Positions 11,301-23,568 of a stretch of DNA of 64,000 nt are shown here, one piece after another. Source of the stretch: Chenopodium formosanum (lineage: Eukaryota > Streptophyta > Magnoliopsida > Caryophyllales > Amaranthaceae). The notes below the pieces were generated by a model. It was not told the DNA's origin. It worked only from the letters and a program-made list of their open reading frames with translations, and did not search any database. Numbering within the stretch: the first letter of the stretch is position 1; the number at the start of each line of letters is the position of its first letter. The translations under genes were made by a program, and so were the position numbers. The stretch is taken from positions 992,001 through 1,056,000 of the forward strand of contig CM044858.1 in assembly GCA_024500155.1 (NCBI GenBank), read 5' to 3'.

Positions 11301-13605
11301 GGTGTTGAGACAGACAAACGCTGAGGCAGCAAACACCTTCAGTATGTGGATGGGTGCGGTGTATCTCTTCTCATTGATAGGGGCTTTTCTCAGTGATTCA
11401 TATTTGGGAAGATATTTCACTTGCTTAATCTTCCAAGCTGTTCTTACCATTGTGAGTATGCTGTCCTCACCCACTCTTGATCTTAATCTTTTAGCCTTTC
11501 TCACCGTTGCATGATCATAAATCATAATAGCGTTGTATATATAATCTCAACTGTTTTTTTTTATGCGTGTTCTGTTTTAAGTGATCGTTATCTTATTTAA
11601 AGTTAATTAGAAAGTTGTGAATCATAGACTCATAAAGCGAACATACATGAACCAATTTAAATGAGTGGCACACATTGTGATACACAAAAAGTGGAATAGA
11701 AGATTTTAACACGTTATTTCTATGCCATTTTTATTACATGTTCATATTAAATTAAAGGGCAACTCCTAGAGAGTTGATTCAATCATCAGGTTTTGTGTTT
11801 CCTATTATCAAAAAGAAAAAAAAGGAACAATCTTGCCAATAACTAATTACTTCTTATTTGATTACCAGCATTCAAATAAGCTCAAATCACACTGTAATTA
11901 GATCGAGTTAGTCTTGTGACTAAGTAGCTGTTATTATTATGAACAAATGAAGTTAAACAAGTGCTTCTTAATCTGTGCAGGGGTTAATTGCAAGCTCCTT
12001 GACAACCCAACATCTCCTACTAAAACCTAGTGGTTGTGGAACACTAGAGCAACAATGTGATCCTCACTCAAAATTCGAGACAGCAATATTCTTCATATCA
12101 ATCTACTTAGTTGCCTTAGGTAACGGGGCAGCTGAACCTGCACTAGCTACATTCGGGGCTGATCAATTTGATGAGGAAGATCCTGAAGAAAGCCGAGCAA
12201 AGACCTCGTTCTTCAGCTACTTCTACGTTGCCTTAAACATGGGTTCCTTAATAGGAGAGACAATTTTGGTATACATTGAGACAATGGGAGATTGGGTGCT
12301 TGGATTTTGGATATCTACTTGTTGTGGAATTGCTGCTTTGATTTTGCTGTTTAGTGGAACTATGAGATATAGGCATTTTAAGCCTAGTGGTAACCCAATC
12401 TCTAGGTTTGTTCAAGTAATTGTGGCATCCTTTAGGAAAATGAGCCTTGAGGTTCCTCAACATGGTGAAGGGCTTTATGAGATTCGAGGAAAGGATAGTG
12501 AGATGATTGGAGCTCGAAAATTACTCCACTCGAATGGGTTCAAGTAAGTAATCATCTCGCTTCAGAATCATCTACTCTTTCTGTTTGTAAGTAACAATTC
12601 ACGCTGTAACTTGAATTGTCCTAAAATAATAATAATAAGTCACTTTCTAAATTTAATAAATATGTTTCCGATACTACCCCTAACATAAGTGAAACTTTGC
12701 TTCCTCTGTTCCTTATTCACTGTAATTTCTTTCCTTGCAGGTTTCTCGACAGAGCAGCAATCATCACACCGGTAGATACGTCCTTTATAACAGAGAAGAC
12801 ATCCCCTACGAACCCTTGGCGGCTATGCACAGTCACTCAAGTCGAGGAAGTGAAATGCATCTTAAGATTACTACCTATATGGCTATGTACCATACTATCT
12901 TCAGTTGTTTTCATCCAAATGCTGTCTCTCTTCATAGAGCAAGGAGCTACCATGAACACCGCGATAGGAGCCTTCCACTTCCCCCCAGCAAGTATGACTG
13001 CTTTTGACATAATCAGTACATCGACCTTCATCATCTTTTATGACAAACTCATAGTCCCTCTTTATGTTAAGCTCACAAAGAGGAAGCCAAAGCCCCCTAG
13101 CGAGCTACAAAGGATCGGTGTTGGACTATCAATTGCAGTTGTTGCAATAATAGTAGCAGGGTTATTAGAACAGCAAAGGAGGAAATACGCTATTTTGAGT
13201 GGGGAGGATATAAGTCCTTTGAGTATCTTTTGGCAAACTCCACAGTATGTTCTAGTAGGAATTGCTGAGGCCTTTGTCTATGTGGCTCAATGGGAGTTTT
13301 TCTCCTCGCAAACACCCGATGGTATAAAGAGTATTGGGCTAGGATTATCAATGTCTTCTTCAGCGATGGGAAGCTACTTATGCAGCTTGATGTTGTCTGT
13401 TGTAATGCGTATTACCACGAGGAATGGAAAGCCAGGTTGGGTGCCTCCCAACTTGAATGACGGGCACTTAGACAGGTTCTTCTTCCTCTCAGCTGCTTTA
13501 ACTGCAGTAAATCTAGGGTTCTATGTATTCTGTGCAAGAAGGTACAAGTGTATCTCCTTAGAGAAGCGAGAAGGTGGTAAAGAAATGGAAACCATTGTAC
13601 CGTAA
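5344..13605 (+). CDS. NPF7: NRT1/PTR family (NPF7-type) transporter, 5 exons
   Basis: This is a major-facilitator membrane transporter of the NRT1/PTR family, about 610 aa. Exons: 5344-5397, 7613-7745, 11234-11451, 11981-12543, 12741-13605; all introns are GT-AG and all junction phases agree. Family motifs are visible: GADQFDEEDP at about residues 194-203 and the PTR signature FFSYFYVALNMGSL at about 211-224, with about 12 hydrophobic segments and a hydrophilic central loop. The order of conserved blocks (NPWRLCTVTQVEEVKCILRLLPIWLCT, split here only in reading; late LSIFWQTPQYVLVG) fits subfamily NPF7, whose best known member NPF7.3/NRT1.5 loads nitrate or potassium into xylem. The proton-coupling ExxER motif of helix 1 is degenerate (EVLAT at 65-69), as in that subfamily. 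Substrate cannot be read from sequence. The first exon is short and serine-rich, and the start there is the least certain part. Confidence 0.92.
5398..7612 (+). other. NPF intron 1
   Basis: This intron of 2215 bp has donor GGTATT and acceptor CACAG. It is AT-rich with several T runs. Around 6490-6600 is a minus-strand stretch with a tRNA B-box-like word (GGTTCAATTCTC) that may be a degraded SINE. Within it, GGGTAAAAGATCTTTACCC forms a short perfect hairpin. I see no coding content. Confidence 0.8.
8987..10788. mobile_element. Probable non-autonomous TIR element (MULE-like?) with internal hairpin ends
   Basis: The left end (GTGGCTGGCCACATGGTGTGG from 8987) and the complement of the right end (GTACAGCAGGCCACACCGTG up to 10788) are similar inverted repeats, and each is also a palindrome (GGCCACA..GTGTGGC). 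Just inside the right end, on the minus strand, is a short open frame at 10623-10408 rich in Glu, Asn and Ser that reads like the N-terminus of a gene, followed by the minisatellite. I do not recognise it with confidence; a captured or transposase-derived start is possible. No clear target duplication was found, so exact ends are uncertain. Confidence 0.5.
9575..10424. repeat. Minisatellite with GGGGTTACTTGTTAATTTT-like units
   Basis: The core GGTTACTTGTT recurs about every 18-25 bp over some 850 bp, with alternating tails (AATTTTTGTTAG, TATTTTAG, AGTTTAACAG). Higher-order alternation of these unit types is visible. It lies inside the TIR element in NPF intron 2. Confidence 0.93.
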
Positions 13606-14378
13606 GGTGAAAAGTGGAAAGAGTTGTAAGCTAAGATCGTATGTTCTAGCATTACATGTATACTTCACAGGAAACTTCAAATAGATGGTGTGTTAAACCA
13701 TTGAGCTTGATTGCAGAAATAGTTCAAGTGATGAAATTCTTGAGAGTAGCATTATACACAAGTTTTTTTTCGAACTCTTGATCTTTCCCATTGTAACAAA
13801 CTTGAGATTAGGCGACCACGCCACATTTGACTTGAACAATAGCTAGCATCTAACTGTAAAATTTTCAAGGAATGTCATTGAACTACATTTGTGAATTTAT
13901 ACTACCTTCGCAATGAGGCTATTATAAGCCTCTACAATTGCACCTAAACAGTTTTCGTCAGACCCTAAATTTTTCTTGCTCCGTACTAGTTCAATTACAG
14001 AGAAATCGAATTGTCTTAACACTCTTATGAGTTACTCTGTACTATGCTCTGTAGAGAACCTGAATGCAGTCTTTTGCAGAGGAATTACACCTAAGCAATA
14101 GCTGCTACGAGACTTTGTTTACTTTGTAATCACGACAATGAGCAAAAGATTGAAGATAGCTAATTAGCTATGAACCTTTTTTCACAAAATCAAAAGCTAA
14201 GCATGAATTTATTTAGATTTATGGAAATCATGCTTTCAATCTCAACCAATTTCTGGAAGATAGCAACAATTTGACAACAACAATACTACATTGATATTTA
14301 ACACTATAAACCAATTCATCTGTTGTGTAACAGAACTGTACTGGTCTAGTTTATTGTATGAATGATTGATGTTGACTA
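13606..14378. other. Convergent 3' intergenic region (NPF / arginase)
   Basis: This gap of 773 bp lies between the NPF stop on the plus strand and the arginase stop on the minus strand. It must hold both 3'UTRs and polyadenylation sites. No coding potential was seen. Confidence 0.7.
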
Positions 14379-17300
14379 TTACTTTGACATTATTGCTGAT
14401 AGTTCTCTCACCAACTTGGCAGCAACCATTGCTGTCATACCATCAACAGTGTCCCTCTGAGGATTAAATTCAACCACGTCTGCAGCCACGATATCACCTT
14501 GAAGATTATGCAGAATATTGAGAACGTCACGAAAAGACAGACCTCCGGGTTCGAAGTGAGACACACCAGGTGCAAATGCCGGGTCAAGACAGTCCACATC
14601 GATTGACACATAGACACCCTTAACTCCCTCACCCAGTTTCTGAGTCAATGCAAAAGGAGAAAAAAGTCACAAAAACGCTTGAATATCTTGATGAAGTAAA
14701 ACAAATTCACTCCATACTTCATCCTTTGCCCCAAAATTGCATGTTGGCAATTTACACGTACATTAGGAAAGTGAAAAGGTAGATGGATAGGCATGGGAGG
14801 CAACTTTAGAGATGAAGTAGAGAGGAAAGATGCTAATATTGGAAATTATAGATATTATGGGACATAAGGCATATTATAGGTTTCATGGACTGAGGTAGTA
14901 TGCCATCAAAGTAACGCAAATAAACGACTTTGATAATTTATTGACTGACAATTGAGTACCCAAATAAGATAACATCAGGTCATCTACAATAAGAAAATTT
15001 CCAAAGCTTTGTTTAAAAAGGAGTGATAATAAGAAATTGAACACAAATCATTTAGAGAATGTACAATGTTGTTAATACTCCCACCAACACGAAGGTTGGA
15101 ATTCTTGGGCACAAAGATTGTTAATTCAGGAAAGAGTGTTATCAAGGAAGCAAAATGAAATCCAGGAAAGGATAATAGGATTGAAACTTAGATGTCAAAC
15201 AAGTGAAGCAACTGCATAGAAAAGCATGATGTATATTTATGTGCATGAACATACATTGATACATACAAACAGTATATAATAAGTTGGCAAACATAGATTC
15301 ACAGAGCAGATGAGAAAGGTAAGGAAATACCAAATTTTCCAAGTAATGGCGATCTTGTGAAAATGTTCGCATTTCATATTGCTCCACTCCAAATTTCTTT
15401 CCTTGCTCCCGACCTTCGCTATTTATAGATCTTATACCAACCTGAACAATTTATGACATTCTTATAGTTTCAGAGATCATTACTATGCCAAAGGAAGTCA
15501 ACAGCTCTTGATTTCTGGCATTTAATATCATATACTAAGAAGAATATTATATATACCCAACAGAAAAGACACTATGTGGACAATGTGGTACAGTCCAGTC
15601 CATACAGGTAATGCAGGCCAATCCTGACATCAAGTTAAATGCTGATGTAAATGGTCTTCATTAACAGACCTATTGAAATTATTCAACACAAAGTCCTGTT
15701 TTACCACCCCTCTGGTAGCTAAATATGGAGTAGCAAAGATAGTGACTAATGGCTCAAAATCTGATTACTTAGTGGTTTCTACAAAAACCGAGGAGTCTAT
15801 ATAATATTATAATGTATCCATCTATATAATTGGTGGACTGCAGCATGAACATACTAAACAAATCTGGTAATAATTTTTTCTTTTTTTATAGGATGCCCAA
15901 AGGTGAGAGTGTAATTGCTCTAATAAAAGATCACAGAACACATCACTAACAAGCACAGGCTGAGTCTCTTTATTGTACAATTTAAAGAAAAGGAAAAACA
16001 AAAATTAACTCAAGTACCTGCAGCAGCCTCCTTGCATAGCCACCCTCCATTATACGGGCAAAAGAAGATGCATGAGAATACTTGTTCCCTTCGAATTCAT
16101 GATAAATATCTGGATGGGCATCTAGATGTAGAATATCTATAGGTCCTCCAAGCTTTTCAGACACAGCTCTTACAACTGGGTAAGATATTGAATGGTCACC
16201 ACCTAACACCATCGGACACAAAGGTTCCTGCCAATAAAATAATCAGAACAAGACAATTTCAAATAAATTCAAGAGGGTCATATCTTCACCTCTGGAAATA
16301 AACGATACAACGAGTAGAGCTATATGATGAGTGATGACATAGAAATTAAGTAAAATCCTGGTCGAACAAGATCATGGTTGAAGATATATTAAGCTGTAGA
16401 TAGGATGAATGAGCATCATGTATACATGAACATGTGAGCTACCATGAAGATTAGACCTTGCCCTTTTTTATTTATGCATTTTTTTTTTTTGAACGTGGGT
16501 TCAATTGCCATAAGATCAAACTCGACTCTACAACAATGTATATATTAGTATTAGAGTAATAAAAAAAATTCAGTATCTCCCATGCAAGAAAAAACAAGGT
16601 GTGATCATGCTTGTGCAATATCTGTAAGTGAAAGCTGAAAAAGATTTTCTACATGTAAAATCAAAGCTCAAGGAAACATCAGATTACTTGTAAGTTGGGA
16701 AGAATTTAAAAGATGACTTACTTCTTCCATAACTAGCTTGACTGACTGGCTGATAATGTTCATCAGTCTATCATCATCCACTCCACAATCTCTGATCTCT
16801 TGAACAGGAAGATCGCCTACATCTGTTAGGACTCGAGGGTTATCTATTTCTTTTCCTGCATGATGTCACAGTTTTAGAGGCAAACAATTAGCATATAAGT
16901 TAAACAAATGAAAGGTAGAAAGTCTATATCAACATCTTCTACAGGTTCCCAAATTCTCATAGCATAACATATGGTACATACTTTCAGATGTGAGTTGAAT
17001 TGAAATCAAACAAACCAATTACATATGAAATTAAACCTTCTTATTACAGAAAGCTATCATCAGTTACTTGATCCTGCACACATAAGGTGTTAAATGGTTT
17101 CCATGAATGCTTCTTCATTTTAATTATTTTATAAGAATATAATTTCTTAAATCTTAGAAAAGGTAATATAGAACAATAAGGAGAAAACAAGGTGTCCTCA
17201 CAAAGAGACTCTGTTAAAGTTACAGATTACCATATCTTTTCAGTTACAGGGTACATGATATTTATCAACAATGGATAATCAAAGATGACTTACCTCCTTC

Positions 17301-17741
17301 AGTTGTAGCATTTGTGCTTCCACACCACATTGCCTCCCTAATTCGTGGGGGTGCAAAAGCAGGCCCTTGGAGAAATGAAGAGTTATGCCCCAGAGGTACT
17401 CCAAGGAGTGCAGATGTTGCTTTGGCTCCTCCCAAGGCCCGTACAAGCTCACCCTAGAAACAACAATTAAAATGAAACAAATTCACACATACTAGTGCAA
17501 GTTTTAATCATCCATTCTAGTAGATAACAAGGCAGATCAATAAGGAATAAACTCAAATAAGGACAGTATAATCATCATTGTATGTGGATAGCTGAACTAC
17601 CTTGAGCTTCGCCTTCTCACGAATGAGGGTGAGGGAGGCATCTATTACTCGATTTTGGCCTTGAATGATCATATCTTCAGGAACATTTGCTCCATGCAGT
17701 CTCCGCATGAAATGAATCCCCCTCCTTGCAACCTGCTGCAT
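14379..17741 (-). CDS. ARGAH: Arginase (arginine amidohydrolase), plant mitochondrial type
   Basis: The enzyme hydrolyses L-arginine to ornithine and urea, the mitochondrial step of arginine catabolism in plants. Coding exons in transcript order: 17741-17601, 17453-17294, 16855-16722, 16227-16018, 15441-15331, 14639-14379, giving 338 aa, the usual plant length. All introns are GT-AG on the minus strand and phases agree. Manganese-binding ureohydrolase motifs are intact: GGDHS (residues 154-158), DAHPD (181-185) and SIDVDCLDPAFAPG (264-277). The basic, Arg-rich N-terminus (MQQVARRGIHFMRRLHG) fits a mitochondrial presequence. The start is the first ATG after a 5'UTR intron acceptor (exon begins at 17743); the 5'UTR exon ends at 18894. 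Plant arginases are phylogenetically closer to agmatinases, but the gene architecture and motif context here are those of ARGAH proteins. Confidence 0.97.
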
Positions 17742-17743
17742 GA

Positions 17744-18893
17744 CTGAAGAAGGAAAACAGCACGTGTAAAATGAGAGAAAACATATAAAATTAAAGTGTA
17801 TATATATATATATATATATTTTCAAACTCGATTATCAACACAACAAACACAATGTTATACGGAGTAGCAGCTTATAAAATATCAACTCCTTTCCTGCATT
17901 GGCTGCATGTATAATAGATCTATCAGATTATCATCTCCACCATACATATCAATCAAAAACTTCGAGTAAACAGTCACAGCTTCCAAACCATTATTTATCA
18001 CCCAAAAACATGATATAAGATCACTTCCCTTGAAATAAAAATTACCAGACCAAAACTAAGCATCCCCTACCCTTTCCTAAGGGCAACGAGGATTGATCCC
18101 GCAATTCAACATTTATTAACAGTAAAAATCAAAAGGTACAGAAGAATTTATTTGCTAGAACCATTCACTCATCACGCCCTTGCTATCTGAATAATCTAGC
18201 ATTCTAGTGCATTTCAACATGACACAGAAGGCCAGAATTCCTAGAGGTGATCAAAGTGAGCCCGATTATGGACGGGTTTTGGGCAGATTTTCCCGGCCCA
18301 GCCCGATTTTTATAATTTTTTGGCGTGCTTGGGAAAGCGATTTTATGCAATTTTAGTTGATTTTTTTTGGCAAGCCCGAAAAGGACACACGGGCCGACTA
18401 GTTTGGGTACATAAATTTTGGCCTGAGAAGTGGGCTGATTTTTTACCTCGGCCCAGCACGCCCAATGATCACTTCTAAGAATTCCAACAATTATTAATTG
18501 GGAGATGCAAAATGCATAAATTAATGTTGAATGCCGCAATTGATTGCTTAATTTGTACGTAGTAATCTTACAATTCAGGTATCCAAAATTAATCAGGCAG
18601 AGAATTGATGCAATAAATTCCAGTTCAAATATAAGCAAATTGACAAAATAAATTCAAAATCTAGGGTTCAATCAGACTGAATTCAAAGTTCCAGCACCAA
18701 AAACTACCAATACCCAGAAAAGTAATCATGAAAATTTCCGCCAAAATTGAATAATAAGACATAATTATACTTTATAGCACAAAGAATTAGTTGAAACTTA
18801 TAATTGAATAATTTTTGTTTTCTATTTATGAAATTGAACTTGAGAAGTAAAAATCAGAAGAAAAATGATAGAGAAAAAGTAAAAGAAAGGTAC
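17744..18893 (-). other. Arginase 5'UTR intron
   Basis: On the minus strand the donor is CTATCAG|GTACC (18894/18893) and the acceptor TTCTTCAG (17744), just 2 nt before the start codon. The intron carries a TA dinucleotide run at about 17802-17820 and the hAT-like MITE at 18242-18477. The upstream 5'UTR exon, to about 19000, is rich in TCT/CTC on the transcribed strand. Confidence 0.75.
18242..18477. mobile_element. hAT-like MITE with 8-bp TSD
   Basis: This 236-bp element has termini TAGAGGTGATCA on the left and TGATCACTTCTA on the right, which are inverted repeats with one mismatch. It is flanked by perfect 8-bp direct repeats AGAATTCC (18234-18241 and 18478-18485), the hAT target duplication length. 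The interior is rich in GCCCG/CGGGC words. It sits in the arginase 5'UTR intron. Confidence 0.87.
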
Positions 18894-19034
18894 CTGATAG
18901 AATGGAGGAAGAAGAAAGAGAAGTAGCTGAAAAGGAGAAAGAGGCTTAGGAATTTTGGGAGGAGAGAGAGATTGGAATGGTTTAAATAGTTGGCAATGGC
19001 AACAGAGGTACAAGAGGTGGAGTTGCCCAATCAA

Positions 19035-19915
19035 ACTCTGTTACTATTGTAATCCGTAGTTCGTACTCCACGTTTTTTTTTTTTTTTGGGTGCACACGAG
19101 GGCCCAGGGGCTAGGCCGCGAGGAAAAAAACTACGGAAAAAAAACATGTTATAAATAGAATACAGTGAGTACTCAATACTCAATTACTCATAACGTCATA
19201 ATCATATAGCTTACAAGAACAACGGTGGAAAAAAAAGGAGTCTAGCCTTCAACAGACTCGATATTATAAGTCTACAGGTAATGCAATGAAAGTAGTAGTT
19301 TTACTCTATTATCCACCCTAATATAAGTAAATAATTGTTGGGGTACAATTTGTATCCGTTAATAAGGGCATGTTCACTTCAGCTTAATTTCAGTTCAGTT
19401 TCAATCAGTTCAGTTCAGTTCCTAATTTCTTTCTTTCATAAAATATTCATTTCAGCTCAATTCAGTTCAGCTCAGTTTAGTAAATGGGAATATGCCCTAA
19501 GTATAAATATGGGGTTTGACAATTTCCTTCATGAATTCTTGATTTATTGTCATTAAAATCGAAAGTGAGTCGAACATAAAAAAGAATGAAAGAAGTAAAT
19601 CCTAACAAGCTAACAGTAGACTCAATATAAGGCGGAACATCACGAGGGTCGCAGCTCCTGCCAATTTTTTAATTTTCTGTAAAAATAAGTATAATTTTTT
19701 TTTTAATTTTAGCTTAACATAGGTTAATTTATTTATTCTTCGGTCCCTTTAATAGTACCAAATTTTTATTAGGGCCTCCTTTGATTTATATTTCTACCTT
19801 TCTGATTCCGTCCCTACATACTACTATATTAGTAACAACTTCGTCTTCATTTGTTTGTAAGTTCATTCACGGATGTGTAGACTCAAACCAACAAAAACTC
19901 AAATGAGTGTTCTCG

Positions 19916-19947
<32 letters not shown>

Positions 19948-20104
19948 AAAACTCAAATGAGTCCAATCTAGATTGACACTCAACCGTCATTACAAACCGT
20001 TAAACTTTCAAGTTTCAACTCTCTAGAACATGCTCAAAATTACGAAATTTTCCCACAAATATTTTATTTTCCTAAAAAATCCTTTATTTTTCATATTCAA
20101 CGCA
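19035..20104. other. Divergent intergenic region (arginase / nitroreductase gene)
   Basis: About 1.1 kb lies between the 5' ends of the arginase gene (minus) and the nitroreductase-family gene (plus). It contains a Tourist-type MITE (19366-19497) and a poly(A) tract at about 19917-19943. I see no convincing TATA box for either gene. Confidence 0.65.
19366..19497. mobile_element. Tourist-type MITE (PIF/Harbinger-like), second copy
   Basis: This 132-bp element has TAA target duplications (19363-19365 and 19498-19500). Its termini are GGGCATGTTCAC on the left and GGGAATATGCCC on the right. The interior CAGTTCAGTTCAG repeats match the complement of the CTGAA repeats in the element at 3996-4207, so the two belong to one family. 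Confidence 0.8.
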
Positions 20105-23100
20105 ATGCAATGCCACCACTACTTCTTCCCCAGATTCTCACTCTCTCTCCACCGTCATCACCGCCCCCTCTTCAGCCTCCATTCCATCAGAAAATCAAAC
20201 CCTAATCCCAGAATTCTCCTAACAATGTCACTCTCTTCTTCATCTTCTTCAATTTCAGAGGAAGAACTCAAACAACAGCAAAAATCCCACCATTTACAAA
20301 CCCTACAATACCATCAACAAACCAAACACCATTTCACCAAATACGCAAAAGGGCCGGGTCGTTTAGATTGGGCGAATCAACCCAACCCGTTTCGAAGATA
20401 CATTGATGCTCCATTAATTCCTCTCCAACATTTCCCAATTGAAGAAGATGAAGAACAATTTTCAGGTGGGGTTCCTTTATATTCCTCTGTTTTTCTCTCT
20501 CTTCCCCCTCCAAAACCCATTTCATTTTCGTCAATTTCTCAGTGTTTTTTGCGATTCTTTAGCTTTATCTGCTTGGAAAACTACTGGGTTTTCAACTTGG
20601 TCTCTTAGGGTGAACCCTAGTAGTGGGAATTTGCATCCTACTGAGGCTTATATTATTGCTCCTGCAATTGGGGGTTTGTCCAATTCTGGGTTTGTGGCTC
20701 ATTATGCACCTAAAGAGCATGGATTAGAGATTAGGGCTGAAATTCCAGCTGGGTTTTTTGATAGAGGTTTTCCTGATGATTGTTTTTTTGTTGGGTTTTC
20801 ATCGATTTTTTGGCGGGAAGCTTGGAAGTATGGAGAAAGGGCGTTTAGGTATTGTAATCATGATGTTGGGCATGCTATTGCTGCTGTTGCTATTGCAGCT
20901 GCTGAGCTTGGTTGGGATGTTAAGTTGCTTGATGGGTTAGGGTTTGATGACTTAGAGAAGCTGTTTGGGTTTGAATCTTTCCCTAAATTACCAATTCCTA
21001 GTCGCCCCGTTAAGGGTAAGTTTCCCGGGATTGAGTTTGAGCACCCGGATTGTGTGTTGGCGGTGTTTCCCCGTGGAGGAGATAAGGGGTTAGATGTGAA
21101 TTTCAAAGATTTGAGCTCAAGGATATCGGAATTTTCGAAGTTGGATTGGAAAGGAGAGCCTAATGTACTGAGTAAAGAGCATGTAGTTTGGGATATTATC
21201 TATAGGACTTCGGAAGCAGTGAAGAAGCCGCTATCAGTAGGGGAGAGTGTGATAATTAATCCTTTCCAATGCAGTGGTGTATGTAGTGATAGCTCTTATA
21301 AGGGATTAACAGTTAGGGAGGTGGTTAGAAAGAGGAGGAGTGCAGTCGATATGGATGGAATAACTGTTATTCATAGAGATACTTTTTATCAAATTCTATT
21401 GCATTGTCTCCCCTCGGGATCAAGGAGCGGAGAGAAGCAAGGCAAACCTTTGGCATTGCCATTTAGAGCTCTCTCTTGGGATAGTGAGGTACATGCTGCT
21501 TTATTTGTTCATAGGGTGTCAGGTTTGCCTAAAGGTTTGTATTTCTTGGTGAGGAATGAAAATCATTTTGATGATCTAAGGAAGGCTATGAGGCCGGAGT
21601 TTACTTGGAGGAAACCTGAGGGTTGCCCTGGCGATCTTCCTCTTTATGAACTCGCGCCTGGTGACTGTAAGGAACTTTCGAAAAGACTTTCCTGCCATCA
21701 GGTACTGTTGCAAAATTAGCAATTTGATTTTGTTCTATTCTTGTTGAAATTTTTTAAGTTAGTAATTTTTTGGATAAATTTTAATTTGTGCAGGAAAGTA
21801 CTGATTTTTATCCATTTATTTATTTTTTGCCTGCACATGCCATAATTATATTGATTCCTGTGTTGATTACAAGATACTACTTTGAGTGAATGAAATGAAA
21901 TTAGCAAAGCTTCTAAAACCATCTGATGTGGGTTGACAGTATTTGCAGTTATGCATTTTCATAGATTAGGATCTGTTATTGTGCCGAGTTGAACCTTGCT
22001 ATAAAGGAATGAGGCACAATCAGAGGATTAAAAAAACATAAAAAGAGGGGGAAAGAGAAAGAAGTGTGACGGCAATCAATTTACGGAATTCTGAGACTTA
22101 TTTGTAGTAGTGATTAGATTTCTTTCAAACCCAATTCTTGAATCTACATCTGGATTTGGACACAGGACATTGCTGGTGATGGATGTTTCAGCCTTGGTAT
22201 GATATCGCATTTTGAGCCTACCTTGCAGGCAAAGGGTGCATGGGTATATCCTCGGCTTTTCTGGGAGACTGGTGTTCTAGGACAGGTGCTTTACTTAGAG
22301 GCTCATGCGGCGGGCATTTCTGCCACTGGAATTGGCTGTTTTTTTGACGACCCTGGTAATGATATAAATTTTACCCTTTATGCTCTCCTATATATTTGTA
22401 TTTTCCTCTTAATTTCTGTCTTTAAATCTAATTACTTAATACAGCTTGACTGAAATTAGAGAATTGTTATATCTTTGAGGCATGAAATTGGATTTTTCTG
22501 TTGCTTGAGTTATTTAAGAGGATTGCTAAACATCGTCACTTTGTGTCATTGGACCCTTTAGGCCCATAGAAAAGGATTAAGAAGAGTACTTTTTTCTTCT
22601 TTGTATAGAAATAAGCTAAGCATCTTTACTCTATCAGTATTAAAAGTTCATTGCAGAAATTAGGTTTACAGTTACTTCTTTTCTTTGCCTTTTCAAGATC
22701 CCAATCATCTGTCTTAGTGATGTTATATGTTGTCTCAGCCATTAGATACTAATCCGTATCCCAAATAATTATTGAAGCTAATTTACTAATTGGGTGATGA
22801 TATTTTTAGCCCTTGATATCTTTCATAAATTGGAATTTATTTAGAATTGTACAACAAATTCACAAATCAATCTCTGTAATTGATGTTTTACTTTATTTAT
22901 TGTTTTCACTTCTAGCTCCTTATATATAGCCCCTTGGAGCTTTAAACTAAGTATAACATTTTCCTTATTAATTAAAGAGGCTTAATGGTTTGCCTTCTCT
23001 AGCCTATAAAGAAATAGATAATCTTCGAGCTTCAGGATAACTGATACCCTTCAGCTATAGGATAACTGATACCCATCTTTTACTTATTCAATGTATGTTC

Positions 23101-23568
23101 TTGGCTCCAATTCATACCTTACTTTGGAATCTCAGGTTGAACCATCAAAGTATTTAAATTGAAGCAAGTTACAATCTTTTGTGACATACGGTAGACTTAT
23201 CTTCCTACTGTATTTTAGGTAAAAGTTGTAAGACAATTAGCAATTATAGCAATCAAGAGGGTTAAGAGAACGTGAAACAAAGAAAATGTCATGGAGGCAG
23301 TTGGTGCTTAAAAAAAATAAATAAATAAAGGCCTTTTGAATTTTAATTGTAGTATGAAGTTTTTTTTTGTTTTTTTTTTTTCTTTTCCAATTGCAACTGT
23401 ATTTGCAAGTATAGTTAACAAGTTCTGTAATTTGTTGCAGTGCATGAGGTACTTGGCCTGAAAGGATCAGATTATCAAAGTCTTTACCACTTCACAGTTG
23501 GAGGTCCAGTCATTGACAAGCGAATAATGAGCCTACCTGCATATCCAGGGCCTGAGATTGATGCATAA
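20105..23568 (+). CDS. SagB/nitroreductase-family FMN flavoprotein, plastid-targeted?, with a frameshift
   Basis: This gene encodes a nitroreductase-superfamily protein of the SagB/ThcOx type, of unknown plant substrate. Exons: 20105-21701, 22166-22355, 23441-23568 (GT-AG, phases agree), giving about 637 codons if one base is ignored. The fold is duplicated. The first half carries WSLRVNPSSGNLHPTEAY, the usual FMN-proximal signature; the second has LPFRALSWDSEVHAALF and ends in an FMN-binding-like C-terminus (LEAHAAGISATGIGCFF). The first ATG at 20105 adds a 40-residue His/Arg/Ser-rich, acid-poor leader resembling a plastid transit peptide; the alternative ATG is at 20225. Odd point: the frame shifts by +1 at the T6 run 20545-20550, around residue 147, between two conserved segments. 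No GT-AG intron resolves it, so the gene is either broken in this haplotype or carries an assembly indel. Confidence 0.8.

Noticed and set aside
11001..11525. 174-codon minus-strand frame
   Set aside because: It overlaps NPF exon 3 on the other strand and has no family-like composition; the plus-strand exon is clearly the real gene.
5344..17741. NPF transporter and arginase as a nitrogen gene cluster
   Set aside because: Two convergent unrelated genes; no shared regulatory feature is visible, and chance adjacency is sufficient.
18204..18638. 144-codon minus-strand frame in the arginase 5'UTR intron
   Set aside because: It is mostly MITE sequence read through by chance.
20466..20542. A mini-intron (GTGGGG...TTTCTCAG) to explain the frame change
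   Set aside because: Joining those sites gives the wrong phase and would delete a family-like segment.
20439..20545. Alternative start for the nitroreductase-family protein at 20439
   Set aside because: The first ~30 residues of that frame are an out-of-frame reading of the conserved upstream segment; it exists only because of the frameshift.
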